Shown here: positions 14,940 through 22,831 of the stretch, in pieces
Numbering within the stretch: the stretch's first letter is position 1
Layout: every line of letters starts with the position of its first letter
DNA from: Candidatus Aerophobota bacterium
Lineage (GTDB): Bacteria > Aerophobota > Aerophobia > Aerophobales > B3-G15
Assembly (NCBI GenBank): GCA_030607715.1
Contig: JAUWJM010000009.1
Span: 1 to 23,186 of the forward strand
DNA: 23,186 bases
Direction: 5' to 3'
Notes under the pieces: model-generated
The model's input: the letters and a program-made list of their open reading frames with translations, nothing else
What the model was told of the DNA's origin: nothing
The model's database searches: none
Program-made: the position numbers and the translations under genes

Positions 14940-15302
14940 TTAAAACTTTATTCCCTGTTTTCTTATGGCATTTACTAAAGCTTTTATTCTTCCGTGATAA
15001 GGATAGCCACTTCTATCGAAAACTAATTGTTTTATTCTTATGTTTACTGCCCGCTTCCCTATTTCTTCTCCCAATTTTTCAGCTATCTTTACATTCTTAG
15101 AATTTTTGCCATCTTCTCTATACTTCAAAGAAGAACAAAATAGTAAAGTTACACCTTTTTCATCATCTATTAACTGGGCATAAATATATCGGTTGCTCTT
15201 ATGCACACAGAGTCTTGGTTTTTCCCCATTTCCAAATATCTTCTTTCTCACCCTCTTTTTTCTTCTATTTCTAAGCATTAATTTGGTATTCTTTTTGCTC
15301 AT
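14940..15302 (-). CDS. rplR: 50S ribosomal protein L18
   Basis: 120 residues. L18 binds 5S rRNA with L5 in the central protuberance. The basic start (MLRNRRKKRVRKKIFG) leads into KPRLCVHKSNRYIYAQLIDD, a family signature, and VFDRSGYPYHGRIKALVNA, the conserved end motif. It begins seven bases after rplF and is of normal length. Confidence 0.98.
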   Translation of the reverse strand: MSKKNTKLMLRNRRKKRVRKKIFGNGEKPRLCVHKSNRYIYAQLIDDEKGVTLLFCSSLKYREDGKNSKNVKIAEKLGEEIGKRAVNIRIKQLVFDRSGYPYHGRIKALVNAIRKQGIKF

Positions 15303-15309
15303 TTTTATC

Positions 15310-15858
15310 CTAATCCTTTCCCCCCAGAGCAGCTTTTCCTACCTTTCGTCTTACTACTTCTCCTCTATACCTAATTCCTTTTCCTTTGTAGGGCTCGGGT
15401 TTTTTAATTTCCCGAATTTGTGCTGCAACTTCACCCACTTTTTGTTTATCGCATCCATGAACTCTAATAGTTGTAGGATTCACCATCTCTATGTTTACTC
15501 CTTCAGGAGGAGTATAGCTCACCAGATGGGAAAACCCCAAACTTAAGGAAAGAACGTTCCCTTCAAGTTTAGCTCTATAACCCATACCTACAATTTCTAA
15601 ATATTTCTCAAATCCTTCCAGGACTCCTTTTATCATATTAAAGATAAGAGTTCTAATAGTTCCATGTAAAGCTTTCGTCTGCCTGTCATCTCTTAATCTT
15701 TCAACTATAATCTGATTATTATTAATGGCTATCTGACAATAAAAGGGAATCTCTCTACTTAACTCACCCTTAGGACCCTCTACCTTAACTATTCTCTCCT
15801 TTACTAAAACCTTCACTTTTTCGGGAATTAAAATGGGCTTTCTACCTACCCTGGACAT
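15310..15858 (-). CDS. rplF: 50S ribosomal protein L6
   Basis: 182 residues from ATG 15856-15858 (MSRVGRKPILIPEKVKV). An upstream ATG eight codons earlier is in frame, but the family start and the AGGAG site support the inner one. L6 lies at the base of the L7/L12 stalk near the elongation-factor site. The two repeated L6 domains are seen, with the end motif KKPEPYKGKGIRYRGEVVRR and KVGKAALGGKD. The gap before the next gene upstream (rpsH) holds an AT-rich repeat. Confidence 0.97.
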   Translation of the reverse strand: MSRVGRKPILIPEKVKVLVKERIVKVEGPKGELSREIPFYCQIAINNNQIIVERLRDDRQTKALHGTIRTLIFNMIKGVLEGFEKYLEIVGMGYRAKLEGNVLSLSLGFSHLVSYTPPEGVNIEMVNPTTIRVHGCDKQKVGEVAAQIREIKKPEPYKGKGIRYRGEVVRRKVGKAALGGKD

Positions 15859-15881
15859 TAAAATCTCCTCATATAAAAACA

Positions 15882-15947
15882 AGTAATGAGTAATGTGTAA
15901 TATGTAAAGGAAGAAACCTCTTTACTGATTACTTGTTACATATTACT
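15882..15947. repeat. AT-rich GTAAT-word repeat with inverted arms, rpsH-rplF gap
   Basis: The gap holds AGTAATGAGTAATGTGTAAT (15882-15901) continuing to TATGTAAAGG, and then on the right ATTACTTGTTACATATTACT (15928-15947). GTAATATGTAA on the left is the inverse of TTACATATTAC on the right, and CAAGTAAT is the inverse of ATTACTTG, so the two arms share words in permuted order. Similar words recur in the gap upstream of rpsH. Confidence 0.5.
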
Positions 15948-15951
15948 CTTC

Positions 15952-16347
15952 TTACCATACATAGCACAGGACTTCTCCGCCTACACCAAGCTTTCTCGCT
16001 TTCTCTCCCGGTAGAACTCCTTGAGAAGTGGAGAGAATACAAATTCCTAATCCATTTAACACTTGAGGAATCTTATCTTTTTCCACATACATACGTCTGC
16101 CAGGTTTACTAACTTTTTCCAAATGAGTAATTACCTTTTCACTATTTTCAGAATATTTCAAGAATATTTCTAAAACTTTTCTTTTTTCTTTAAATTTAAC
16201 TTTATATCCTTTTATGTACCCTTCCTCTTTCAAAACACTTACTATGTTTTCCTTCAACTTAGAAGTCGGCATCTCAACACTCAGGTGAGAAAGCACATTA
16301 GCATTTCTAATTCTGGTTAAAAGATCAGCAATAGGATCTGTATGCAT
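15952..16347 (-). CDS. rpsH: 30S ribosomal protein S8
   Basis: 131 residues from ATG 16345-16347 (MHTDPIADLLTRIRNA), the family start, with a GAGAGGAAAG ribosome site. The frame stays open upstream for 35 more codons, but those are coded by gap repeats and do not resemble S8. S8 binds the central domain of 16S rRNA and in Enterobacteria represses the spc operon. The C-terminus LSTSQGVLPGEKARKLGVGG and EVLCYVW is diagnostic. It is flanked on both sides by related AT-rich repeat words. Confidence 0.97.
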   Translation of the reverse strand: MHTDPIADLLTRIRNANVLSHLSVEMPTSKLKENIVSVLKEEGYIKGYKVKFKEKRKVLEIFLKYSENSEKVITHLEKVSKPGRRMYVEKDKIPQVLNGLGICILSTSQGVLPGEKARKLGVGGEVLCYVW

Positions 16348-16365
16348 ACTTTCCTCTCTTTCCTC

Positions 16366-16456
16366 ATTAAGAAATAATATGTAATAAGTAATTAGTGATG
16401 AGTAAAAAGTAATAAAGTTTTCACGCATCAACGCATCAACGCATTTACACATTACT
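16366..16456. repeat. AT-rich repeat words and ACGCATCA tandem, rpsZ-rpsH gap
   Basis: The 115-base gap contains ATATGTAATAAGTAATTAGT, then TGATGAGTAAAAAGTAATAAAG-type words, then an eight-base tandem ACGCATCA repeated 2.75 times (16423-16444), then TTTACACATTACT (16444-16456). The GTAAT and ACACATTAC words recur at 15882-15947 and 20009-20022. Confidence 0.5.
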
Positions 16457-16462
16457 ATTTTT

Positions 16463-16648
16463 TTACCAACTGGATTTCTTTATCCCCGGTAAATACCCCT
16501 TGTGAGCAAGCTTACGAAAACAGATCCGGCAAAGACCAAATCTTCGTAAATAACCCCTGGGACGACCACAAATCCGGCACCTGTTATAAGTGCGAACTTT
16601 AAACTTGGGCTTTCTTTTCGACTTTTCTATTAAAGCTTTTTTTGCCAT
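16463..16648 (-). CDS. rpsZ: 30S ribosomal protein S14, zinc-binding short form
   Basis: 61 residues, the type Z form. Cys24, Cys27, Cys40 and Cys43 ([20 protein letters not shown]) hold one zinc. S14 binds in the 30S head near S3 and S10. The ending [13 protein letters not shown] is invariant in the family. The long C- form (about 100 residues) seen in E. coli is not present at this site. It lies between rplE (20-base gap) and rpsH in the usual spc order. Confidence 0.97.
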   Translation of the reverse strand: MAKKALIEKSKRKPKFKVRTYNRCRICGRPRGYLRRFGLCRICFRKLAHKGYLPGIKKSSW

Positions 16649-16668
16649 TACTTTTTACATCTCCAAAA

Positions 16669-17214
16669 TTAATCTCTTCTCTGGAAGGGCATCCCCAAAA
16701 GTCTCAATAGTTCTTCAGCTTCCTTATCAGTATCAGCAGTAGTTACGATAGTAACTGATAGACCGTGAAGTTTTCTGGCATCTTCGTAGCCCACCTCAGG
16801 GAAGATCAATTGATCATTTACTCCCAGAGTAAAACTACCTCGGCCATCAAACGAATTTAGAGGTACTCCACGAAAATCTCTAATTCGAGTTATGGCTAAG
16901 TTAAAAAATCTCTCCAAAAAATCATACATTCTCCCTCCTCTAAGAGTAACCTTGCATCCTATGGCCATTCCTTTCCTCAGGTGAAAGCCAGATATAGATT
17001 TTTTAGCTTTGGTAACTACTGGTTGCTGTCCAGTGATTAAAGCTAAATTCTTTTTAGCTAAATTTAAAAGCTTAGGGTCATCTTTTGCTTCCCCCATCCC
17101 TATATTTACACAAACCTTTTTTAGCCTGGGAATCCTCATTGGGTTCTTAAAACTAAACTTTTTCATCATCTGAGGAATTACTTCCTTTCGATAAACTTCC
17201 TTTAATCCGGCCAT
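16669..17214 (-). CDS. rplE: 50S ribosomal protein L5
   Basis: 181 residues. L5 binds 5S rRNA and touches P-site tRNA and S13 at the intersubunit bridge. Motifs: NPMRIPRLKKVCVNIGMGEA, TGQQPVVTKAKKSISGFHLR, then IRDFRGVPLNSFDGRGSFTL and the end LLRLLGMPF. Length and motifs are normal. It begins 21 bases after rplX. Confidence 0.98.
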   Translation of the reverse strand: MAGLKEVYRKEVIPQMMKKFSFKNPMRIPRLKKVCVNIGMGEAKDDPKLLNLAKKNLALITGQQPVVTKAKKSISGFHLRKGMAIGCKVTLRGGRMYDFLERFFNLAITRIRDFRGVPLNSFDGRGSFTLGVNDQLIFPEVGYEDARKLHGLSVTIVTTADTDKEAEELLRLLGMPFQRRD

Positions 17215-17235
17215 TAGATAATCTCCTCCAGCTTC

Positions 17236-17559
17236 TTAATCAATTACTTCACCACATTTCTTGCAAATTCTTAGTTTTTCTTTTTCTTCATCCACCTGAG
17301 ATATCTTAACCCCTATCCGAGTGCTTTCCCCACACCTGGGACATATTAACATAACTTTACAGGAAGGAATGGGAGCTTCTCTCTCTACTATTCCACTTTC
17401 CTGACCCCTCCTGGTTGCTCTGATATGTCTTTTGGTAATACCTACCCCCTCTATAACTATTTTATCTTTCCTGGGAATGTGTTCAACTACCTTTCCCTTT
17501 TTCCCTTTATCTTTACCGGAAAGGACTACTACTTCATCTCCTATCTTGATTCTTGACAT
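17236..17559 (-). CDS. rplX: 50S ribosomal protein L24
   Basis: 107 residues. L24 is an early 50S assembly initiator and lies near the tunnel exit. The KOW motif is IKIGDEVVVLSGKDKGKKGK (4-23), followed by GVGITKRHIRA. The C-terminal part carries two CXXC pairs, CPRC (73-76) and CKKC (99-102), so it probably binds zinc, a feature of many but not all bacterial L24. It lies 50 bases after rplN. Confidence 0.97.
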   Translation of the reverse strand: MSRIKIGDEVVVLSGKDKGKKGKVVEHIPRKDKIVIEGVGITKRHIRATRRGQESGIVEREAPIPSCKVMLICPRCGESTRIGVKISQVDEEKEKLRICKKCGEVID

Positions 17560-17609
17560 TTTATATTTCCTTCTATTCCTTTTCGGTTTTAATGTTGAAC
17601 CTTTAGCCT

Positions 17610-17975
17610 CTATAATACTTCTGGAGCCAGGGAAACTATCTTCATAAAACTCTTCCTTAATTCACGAGGAACTGGACCAAAAATTCGTGTCCCTCTTGGA
17701 TTTCCTGTATTGTCAATCAGAACCCCCGCATTCTCATCAAATTTAATGTAAGTTCCATCTTTTCTTCTTAGTTCCTTCTTGGTACGGACAACCACTGCTT
17801 TAACTACCTCTCCCTTAGGTATATCACTATTGGGAATGGTTTTCTTAACAGAACCAACTATTATATCTCCAATACTGGCGTAGCGATGAGCGCTTCCTCC
17901 AGGAATGCCAATACACATTATCTTTTTAACCCCTGTATTGTCAGCCACCGCCAATTGAGTTCGCAGTTGAATCAT
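17610..17975 (-). CDS. rplN: 50S ribosomal protein L14
   Basis: 121 residues from ATG 17973-17975 ([20 protein letters not shown]), the family start. An in-frame upstream ATG overlapping rpsQ is not used in relatives. L14 contacts 16S rRNA at a bridge and is the docking point of the silencing factor RsfS. The motifs [20 protein letters not shown] and [20 protein letters not shown] are diagnostic. The ATG overlaps the rpsQ stop (ATGA). Confidence 0.97.
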   Translation of the reverse strand: MIQLRTQLAVADNTGVKKIMCIGIPGGSAHRYASIGDIIVGSVKKTIPNSDIPKGEVVKAVVVRTKKELRRKDGTYIKFDENAGVLIDNTGNPRGTRIFGPVPRELRKSFMKIVSLAPEVL

Positions 17976-18223
17976 TTTATTCCCTTTAAAACCCGGGTTA
18001 CTCGCCAATGTTTTTCCTTACTTAAAGGCTTGGTTTCAATGATTTTTACCAGGTCACCTATTTGACATTTATTAGCCTCATCATGAGCTTTAACTTTCTT
18101 TCTTTTCCGCACTCTCTTCCCGTAGAGAGGATGAGCAAACTCTCGTTGAAGTAAAACCACCACTGTCTTATCCATCTTATTACTTATCACCTCTCCCGCT
18201 CTTTCTTTAATTGCCTTTTTCAA
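17972..18223 (-). CDS. rpsQ: 30S ribosomal protein S17
   Basis: 83 residues, an OB-fold primary binder of the 16S 5' domain. Seen: [39 protein letters not shown] and [20 protein letters not shown], all conserved. The start is TTG (18221-18223) preceded by two AGGAG copies (TAGGAGTAGGAG); the first is at good spacing. It overlaps rplN by four bases and is separated from rpmC by 86 bases that contain a repeat-like sequence. Confidence 0.96.
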   Translation of the reverse strand: MKKAIKERAGEVISNKMDKTVVVLLQREFAHPLYGKRVRKRKKVKAHDEANKCQIGDLVKIIETKPLSKEKHWRVTRVLKGIK

Positions 18224-18257
18224 CTCCTACTCCTATTTTTTATAAAGTCTAAACTAT

Positions 18258-18278
18258 TCAGCCACAGATGGACGCTGA
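18258..18278. repeat. CATCTGTGGCTGA-type repeat fragment in the rpmC-rpsQ gap
   Basis: The minus strand contains TCAGC, then GTCCATCTGTG, then GCTGA: a five-base inverted repeat around an 11-base loop. The word CCATCTGTGGCTGA resembles a dispersed intergenic repeat I recall from several bacterial groups. The rest of the 86-base gap is AT-rich with no other signal. Confidence 0.35.
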
Positions 18279-18309
18279 TTTTTTGACTAAAAAATAATAA
18301 CTATCAAGA

Positions 18310-18504
18310 CTACAGACTAATATTTCTCTCTCTAAATAAAGTCATTATTTGAGCTATATTCTTTCTTATCTGTCTGACTTTAGAAGATGTCTTTGTACGT
18401 CCTTGAGCAATTTCAATCTTTAAATTAAATAATTCCTTTCTTAATCGAGCCAGGGAAGAGAGAAGATCTTCTTTGTCCATATCTCTTAACTCAGTAATTT
18501 TCAT
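18310..18504 (-). CDS. rpmC: 50S ribosomal protein L29
   Basis: 64 residues, two antiparallel helices. L29 sits beside L23 at the tunnel exit. The start [14 protein letters not shown] and [20 protein letters not shown] are family signatures, followed by [19 protein letters not shown]. The ATG overlaps the rplP stop (ATGA). The length is usual. Confidence 0.97.
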   Translation of the reverse strand: MKITELRDMDKEDLLSSLARLRKELFNLKIEIAQGRTKTSSKVRQIRKNIAQIMTLFRERNISL

Positions 18505-18923
18505 TTCGTTACTCCATCGGCAGAAACAAATTTGGTCCTGATGGGCAACTTGTGTGAAGCTAAAGTAAAAGCTTTTTCAGCTCTGTTCTCTTTCACTCCT
18601 CCCACTTCAAACAAAATTTTACCTCGTCGAACCACAGCTACCCAATCTGCAGGCTCTCCCTTACCTTTGCCCATTCGAGTTTCTAAAGGTTTCTTAGTTA
18701 CTGATTTGTGTGGAAAAATTCTAATCCATAGCCGACCTTCATGTTTCAAACTCCGAATTATAGTTACCCGAACAGCTTCAATTTGCCTGGATGTAATCCA
18801 GGCAGCTTCAGTAGCAATTAAACCAAACTCACCAAAGCTAAGTTTGGTCCCTCTTGAAGATATACCTTTTCTCCTGCCTCTTTGACTTTTTCTATACTTT
18901 ACTCTTTTCGGTTGCAAAGGCAT
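18501..18923 (-). CDS. rplP: 50S ribosomal protein L16
   Basis: 140 residues from ATG 18921-18923 ([20 protein letters not shown]), the family start, with AAGGAGG eight bases upstream. An in-frame ATG eight codons earlier lies within rpsC and is not favoured. L16 positions the A-site tRNA acceptor arm. Motifs: [40 protein letters not shown] and [10 protein letters not shown]. It overlaps the end of rpsC by 32 bases, the longest overlap in the ribosomal block. Confidence 0.97.
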   Translation of the reverse strand: MPLQPKRVKYRKSQRGRRKGISSRGTKLSFGEFGLIATEAAWITSRQIEAVRVTIIRSLKHEGRLWIRIFPHKSVTKKPLETRMGKGKGEPADWVAVVRRGKILFEVGGVKENRAEKAFTLASHKLPIRTKFVSADGVTK

Positions 18924-19584
18924 CCTTAGATTCCTCCTTAAGAACATTGGGAGTGGGCAAAATTTCTCCTTTGTATATCCATACCTTTATCCCAATACAT
19001 CCATACGTGGTATGAGCGGTACTTACTCCATAGTCAATTTTCGCTCTTAAAGTATGCAGAGGGATCTTTCCTTCTTTTGCCCATTCCTTTCTGGCTATTT
19101 CTGCTCCGCCAATCCTCCCCTTGCACATTACCTTTATTCCCTCCGCTCCTAACTCCATAGCTCGAGATATAGCTTCTCTCATTACTCTTTTGGTTCCTGT
19201 CCTTCTTTTTAGTTGAAAAGCAACTCTTTTAGCTACCAGTTGAGCATCCAGTTCAGGATGGAGTATCTCCTGAACATTCAAAAAAATCTTACTCTCCTTA
19301 GCTAATTGTAAAAGCTCTTTTTTGGTTTTTTCAATGGCCTCACCCTTTTTCCCAATAATTATACCAGGACGAGCAGCAAGGATATCTATTTTTAACTTGT
19401 TAGTAGCTCTTTCTATTAAAATATCGGAGATGTTGGCCCTTTCAAATTTTTCCATAAGAAAATCCCGAATTTTAAAATCAATATACAAAAACTGAGCATA
19501 GTCTTTTTTATCTCCATACCATTTACTTTGCCATCCTCTAGTTATACCAATTCTTAACCCTATGGGGTTTACCTTTTGTCCCAA
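18892..19584 (-). CDS. rpsC: 30S ribosomal protein S3
   Basis: 230 residues. S3 lines the mRNA entry tunnel and has helicase activity with S4 and S5. The start [20 protein letters not shown] is invariant in the family. The KH domain GXXG loop is in [14 protein letters not shown]. The C-domain shows [20 protein letters not shown] and [16 protein letters not shown]. The start is TTG (19582-19584) behind AGGAGG at six bases, well supported because the family alignment begins exactly here. It lies two bases after rplV. Confidence 0.98.
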   Translation of the reverse strand: MGQKVNPIGLRIGITRGWQSKWYGDKKDYAQFLYIDFKIRDFLMEKFERANISDILIERATNKLKIDILAARPGIIIGKKGEAIEKTKKELLQLAKESKIFLNVQEILHPELDAQLVAKRVAFQLKRRTGTKRVMREAISRAMELGAEGIKVMCKGRIGGAEIARKEWAKEGKIPLHTLRAKIDYGVSTAHTTYGCIGIKVWIYKGEILPTPNVLKEESKDAFATEKSKV

Positions 19585-19586
19585 GA

Positions 19587-19928
19587 TTACCTCCTTTCTG
19601 AAGATTCAAGAACAACAGTAATGTGAGAAGTTCTTCTTCTCATTATATCAGCCCTACCTCTGGCACGAGGTTTCATTCTTTTCAAAGTAGGGCCTATATC
19701 AACCAGGGCTTTTTTAATGTATAGGTGATCGGGTAATAAATTAAAATTATTTTCTGCATTAGCCATTGCTGATTTAAGAATCTTTCCAATTATCCGAGAA
19801 CTCTTTTGAGGAGTCAATTTTAAGATACTTGCGGCTTCCTGTGCTCTTTTACCCTTAATCAAATTAGCAATCTTTCTCGCTTTAAAGGGAGATATACGGA
19901 TATACTTACCTGATGCCTTTACTTCCAT
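19587..19928 (-). CDS. rplV: 50S ribosomal protein L22
   Basis: 113 residues. L22 contributes a long hairpin to the exit-tunnel constriction, a known macrolide-resistance site. Motifs: YIRISPFKARKIANLIKGKR, SAMANAENN, the hairpin GPTLKRMKPRARGRADIMRR and the end TSHITVVLE. AAAGGA is just upstream of the ATG. A 114-base gap with a REP-like element separates it from rpsS. Confidence 0.98.
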   Translation of the reverse strand: MEVKASGKYIRISPFKARKIANLIKGKRAQEAASILKLTPQKSSRIIGKILKSAMANAENNFNLLPDHLYIKKALVDIGPTLKRMKPRARGRADIMRRRTSHITVVLESSERR

Positions 19929-19946
19929 TGATTAATCCTTTACAAT

Positions 19947-20006
19947 TGGTAGCCGCGAGGCTCAGAGCCTGCGAAAACAAGCGCAACTTAAAAGTTGCGA
20001 CTACCA
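19947..20006. repeat. REP/BIME-like palindromic element in the rpsS-rplV gap
   Basis: A 60-base element begins TGGTAG and ends CTACCA. The left half is GGTAG followed by an imperfect palindrome with one bulged base (CGCGAGGCT / AGCCTGCG, loop CAG). The right half, read inverted, is GGTAG, TCGC, then CGCAACTT / AAGTTGCG with an AA loop (19982-19999). A GTAG tetranucleotide followed by a bulged palindrome is the hallmark of REP sequences, and two inverted REPs make a BIME. Confidence 0.65.
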
Positions 20007-20042
20007 TCATTACACATTACATGGCAGGTCTAAAAACCCACC

Positions 20043-20327
20043 CTACTTTGGTGAAATTACCCTTTTACCATGGGCGCCATGATGACTAAATTTACGAGTA
20101 GGAGAAAATTCTCCCAATCTATGTCCCACCATTTCCTCGGTAACATAAACATTACGGAAGTCCTTACCATTATGAACAGCAAAAGTATACCCAACAAAAT
20201 CAGGGATAACCATTGACCGACGTGACCAGGTCTTAATGGGACCTTTGTTTTTTTCTCTCTTTATTCTCTCTATTTTTTTGATTAAACAAGGATCAACCCA
20301 TGGTCCTTTTTTAATAGAACGACTCAT
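20043..20327 (-). CDS. rpsS: 30S ribosomal protein S19
   Basis: 94 residues. S19 lies in the 30S head with S13 and contacts the A-site region. Motifs: [40 protein letters not shown], then [19 protein letters not shown] and the end GAHGKRV. It begins 14 bases after rplB. Length is normal. Confidence 0.98.
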   Translation of the reverse strand: MSRSIKKGPWVDPCLIKKIERIKREKNKGPIKTWSRRSMVIPDFVGYTFAVHNGKDFRNVYVTEEMVGHRLGEFSPTRKFSHHGAHGKRVISPK

Positions 20328-20341
20328 TTAAATCCTCTTTT

Positions 20342-21169
20342 CTATTTTTTTCGTCTTTGAACTATCAATCTATCCGAAGATTTCCTTTTTTTTCTGGTTC
20401 TCATGCCTTTGGTAGGTTTTCCCCAGGGAGTGACAGGATGTCTACCAGGGCCACTACGTCCTTCACCTCCTCCATGAGGATGATCAACGGGATTCATAGC
20501 TACTCCTCTAACACGAGGACGCCTACCCATCCATCGAGATCTACCCGCTTTACCTATTTGAATGTTTTCATGATCGACATTACCAACCTGTCCCAGGGTA
20601 GCTTTACATTCCAGAGGAACAAGACGAATCTCTCTTGAGGGAAGTTTAATTTGAGCAAATCTCTTCTCTTTGCTGAGAAGTTGAGCCGAGACTCCGGCTG
20701 AACGGACCAACTGTCCGCCTGCACCTTTTTTTAACTCAATATTGTATATAAAACTTCCTTCTGGAATATTTTTTAAAGGAAGAGTATTCCCCAATTTTAA
20801 TGGTGCATCTTCCCCAGAGATTACCTCATCTCCCACATTTAATCCCTGAGAAGCTACAATGTACCTTTTCTCTCCATCTTTATAGTGAAGAAGAGCAATA
20901 TGGGCTGAGCGGTTAGGGTCATACTCAATAGCAGCAACCTTAGCCTCTATGCCATCCTTATTTCTTTTGAAATCTATTAGCCTATACTTTCTCTTAGCTC
21001 CGCCGCCTCTATGGCGAGAGGTAATTTTCCCCTGATTATTTCTTCCCGCTTTTCTTTTTAATCTAACAGTCAGTCTTTTTTCTGGCTGAGTTTTACTAAT
21101 TTCATCAAAGGAAGCTCCAGTTTGGTGCCTTCTCCCAGGAGAAGTAGGTTTGTAAAATTTAATAGGCAT
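20342..21169 (-). CDS. rplB: 50S ribosomal protein L2
   Basis: 275 residues. L2 is a primary 23S binder near the peptidyl transferase centre and needed for subunit joining. The N-terminal part shows [12 protein letters not shown] and [20 protein letters not shown]; the OB and SH3-like domains follow; the C-terminal part has [20 protein letters not shown], containing the conserved histidine. It begins four bases after rplW. Length is normal. Confidence 0.99.
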   Translation of the reverse strand: MPIKFYKPTSPGRRHQTGASFDEISKTQPEKRLTVRLKRKAGRNNQGKITSRHRGGGAKRKYRLIDFKRNKDGIEAKVAAIEYDPNRSAHIALLHYKDGEKRYIVASQGLNVGDEVISGEDAPLKLGNTLPLKNIPEGSFIYNIELKKGAGGQLVRSAGVSAQLLSKEKRFAQIKLPSREIRLVPLECKATLGQVGNVDHENIQIGKAGRSRWMGRRPRVRGVAMNPVDHPHGGGEGRSGPGRHPVTPWGKPTKGMRTRKKRKSSDRLIVQRRKK

Positions 21170-21173
21170 TCTT

Positions 21174-21464
21174 CTATACTCCCAATTCTTCGATAGTGTT
21201 ACCTTCTTTTAATTTTACTATAGCTTTTTTCCACTGAGAAGTTTTCCCCACAGCCCTTCCTCTCCATCTCCTAATTTTTCCCTTAACTCTCATGGTTCTC
21301 ACCTTTTCTACTTTTACCTTAAATAACTCCTCTACCGCCCTTCTTATTTCAATTTTACCTGCATCAAGAGGGACCCTAAAAACATACTTGTTCTCTCCCA
21401 ACATATAAGTTCCCTTTTCCGTAACCACGTGTCCTAAAATAATATCGTAAGCAGTCTTATTCAT
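21174..21464 (-). CDS. rplW: 50S ribosomal protein L23
   Basis: 96 residues. L23 marks the tunnel exit and is the docking site for trigger factor and SRP. Motifs: [20 protein letters not shown] (the usual motif is P-V-x-TEK), [20 protein letters not shown] and [20 protein letters not shown]. The start overlaps the rplD stop (ATGA). The glycine-lysine tail is typical. Confidence 0.98.
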   Translation of the reverse strand: MNKTAYDIILGHVVTEKGTYMLGENKYVFRVPLDAGKIEIRRAVEELFKVKVEKVRTMRVKGKIRRWRGRAVGKTSQWKKAIVKLKEGNTIEELGV

Positions 21465-22084
21465 TTCTGCAACCTCTCAGTTAGATTATCTACGCAGACC
21501 TGAGTTAAAAAAATATTGTCATGAGTGAGAATATCGTATCCGGAAACTTTGGAAACAAATCCCACATCTACATTTTTTAAATTAGCACAAGCCCTTCTCA
21601 CCTCTTTCTCTATACTGTCCAGTAAAATTAAAGTTTTCCCTTTAACAGAAAAATTATTTAAGAAGGCTACTACTTCTCTGGTTTTACCCCCATCTACTCT
21701 AAATCTATCCAGAACAAAAAAACTCCCTTCTTTTATCTTTATCCACAGGCTTGATTTTAAAGCTACCCTTTTCTTCTTTTTGGATAAAGGGTAGTTGAAA
21801 TTTCTTGGCTTTGGTCCAAAAGCTATTCCACCTCCTACAAAGAGAGGTGATCTAATACTTCCAGCCCTTGCCCTACCCGTACCTTTTTGAATCCAGGGCT
21901 TCCTTCCTCCTCCACTAACTTCTCTTCTGCTCTTGGTGGAAGCGGTTCCCTGCCGCAGGTTGCTTTGGTGAGCTAAAACCATCTCTCGCAAAACAGGTTG
22001 ATTTACCTCACCTACAAATATTTCCTCATCCAATTCAAAATTACTAACTTCCTGTGCCTGTATATTATAAATTTTCCACTTCAT
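21461..22084 (-). CDS. rplD: 50S ribosomal protein L4
   Basis: 207 residues. L4 reaches into the exit tunnel by a long loop; in E. coli it represses the S10 operon. The loop is well preserved: RQGTASTKSRREVSGGGRKP, then QKGTGRARAGSIRSPLFVGG and GIAFGPKPRNF. The C-terminal part ends in [18 protein letters not shown], in place of the usual xLTxxAxxxLEExL. It begins two bases after rplC and overlaps rplW. Confidence 0.98.
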   Translation of the reverse strand: MKWKIYNIQAQEVSNFELDEEIFVGEVNQPVLREMVLAHQSNLRQGTASTKSRREVSGGGRKPWIQKGTGRARAGSIRSPLFVGGGIAFGPKPRNFNYPLSKKKKRVALKSSLWIKIKEGSFFVLDRFRVDGGKTREVVAFLNNFSVKGKTLILLDSIEKEVRRACANLKNVDVGFVSKVSGYDILTHDNIFLTQVCVDNLTERLQK

Positions 22085-22086
22085 AA

Positions 22087-22713
22087 CTAATCCTTAGCTT
22101 CCTTGATAAACAGAAGAGTTCCTTTCTTTCCAGGGACACTTCCCTTAATTAAGAGTAAACTCTCTTCTTCATTTACCTCTATCACCTCTAATATCTGCAC
22201 AGTCACACTTTCAACTCCCATTCTCCCTGGCATCTTCTTACCTTTAAAAACTCGGGAGGGAGAGGCTGAGGCACCAATAGAACCTATTCTGCGATGCCAC
22301 TGTGACGCACCATGAGAAGCAGGCCCCCCTTTAAAACCATACCTCTTCACAACGCCAGCAAACCCTTTTCCCTTAGAAATTCCTGTAACTTTAACTAAAT
22401 CTCCTTTTTCAAATACATTTAGCTTTATCTCATCACCTATTTTATAAGAAGAAAGGTCTTCTGCTCTTATTTCTCGCAAATAACGCCTGGGAGAAAGATT
22501 GACTTTTCTAAAGTGGCCCAATAAAGGTCGAGAAACACGAGATTCCTTCACTTCGTCAAAGCCTACCTGTATAGCACTATATTTATCTTTTTTTTCAGTC
22601 TTTTTCTGAACCACTACCCCATAGACAGTCTTAATCACAGTTACTGGGATCAAAATATCTCCTTCGAAAATTTGAGTCATACCCAGTTTTCTACCCCATA
22701 TAGCTTTCACCAT
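22087..22713 (-). CDS. rplC: 50S ribosomal protein L3
   Basis: 208 residues. L3 starts 50S assembly and its long loop reaches the peptidyl transferase centre. The start WGRKLGMTQIFEGDILIPVT is diagnostic, then ISKGKGFAGVVKRYGFKGGP, SHGASQWHRRIGSIGASASP and KGKKMPGRMG. GGAGAA stands before the ATG. It is separated from rpsJ by 118 bases that hold a REP/BIME-like element. Confidence 0.99.
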   Translation of the reverse strand: MVKAIWGRKLGMTQIFEGDILIPVTVIKTVYGVVVQKKTEKKDKYSAIQVGFDEVKESRVSRPLLGHFRKVNLSPRRYLREIRAEDLSSYKIGDEIKLNVFEKGDLVKVTGISKGKGFAGVVKRYGFKGGPASHGASQWHRRIGSIGASASPSRVFKGKKMPGRMGVESVTVQILEVIEVNEEESLLLIKGSVPGKKGTLLFIKEAKD

Positions 22714-22730
22714 ATTTATTCTCCACTAAA

Positions 22731-22813
22731 TGTAGTTCAGGCCTTTAGGCCTGATGAAATAGCACAGGTCGCAAAATTTGCCAGATTAGGCAGACCTAAA
22801 GGTCTGCACTACA
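22731..22813. repeat. REP/BIME-like palindromic element in the rpsJ-rplC gap
   Basis: An 83-base element starts TGTAGT and ends ACTACA. Next to the left GTAG is the perfect hairpin TCAGGCC-TTTA-GGCCTGA (22737-22754). Next to the right CTAC is GCAGACC-TAAA-GGTCTGC (22790-22807). Between them lies a 35-base spacer containing GCAAAATTTGC. Two hairpins, each led by GTAG and facing opposite ways, are the layout of a BIME. Confidence 0.7.
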
Positions 22814-22831
22814 TCTATCACGTCTCAGTTC

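Noticed and set aside
16348..16452. N-terminal extension of S8 (35 residues)
   Set aside because: It is coded by AT-rich and tandem repeats, is unlike S8, and a good ribosome site precedes the inner ATG.
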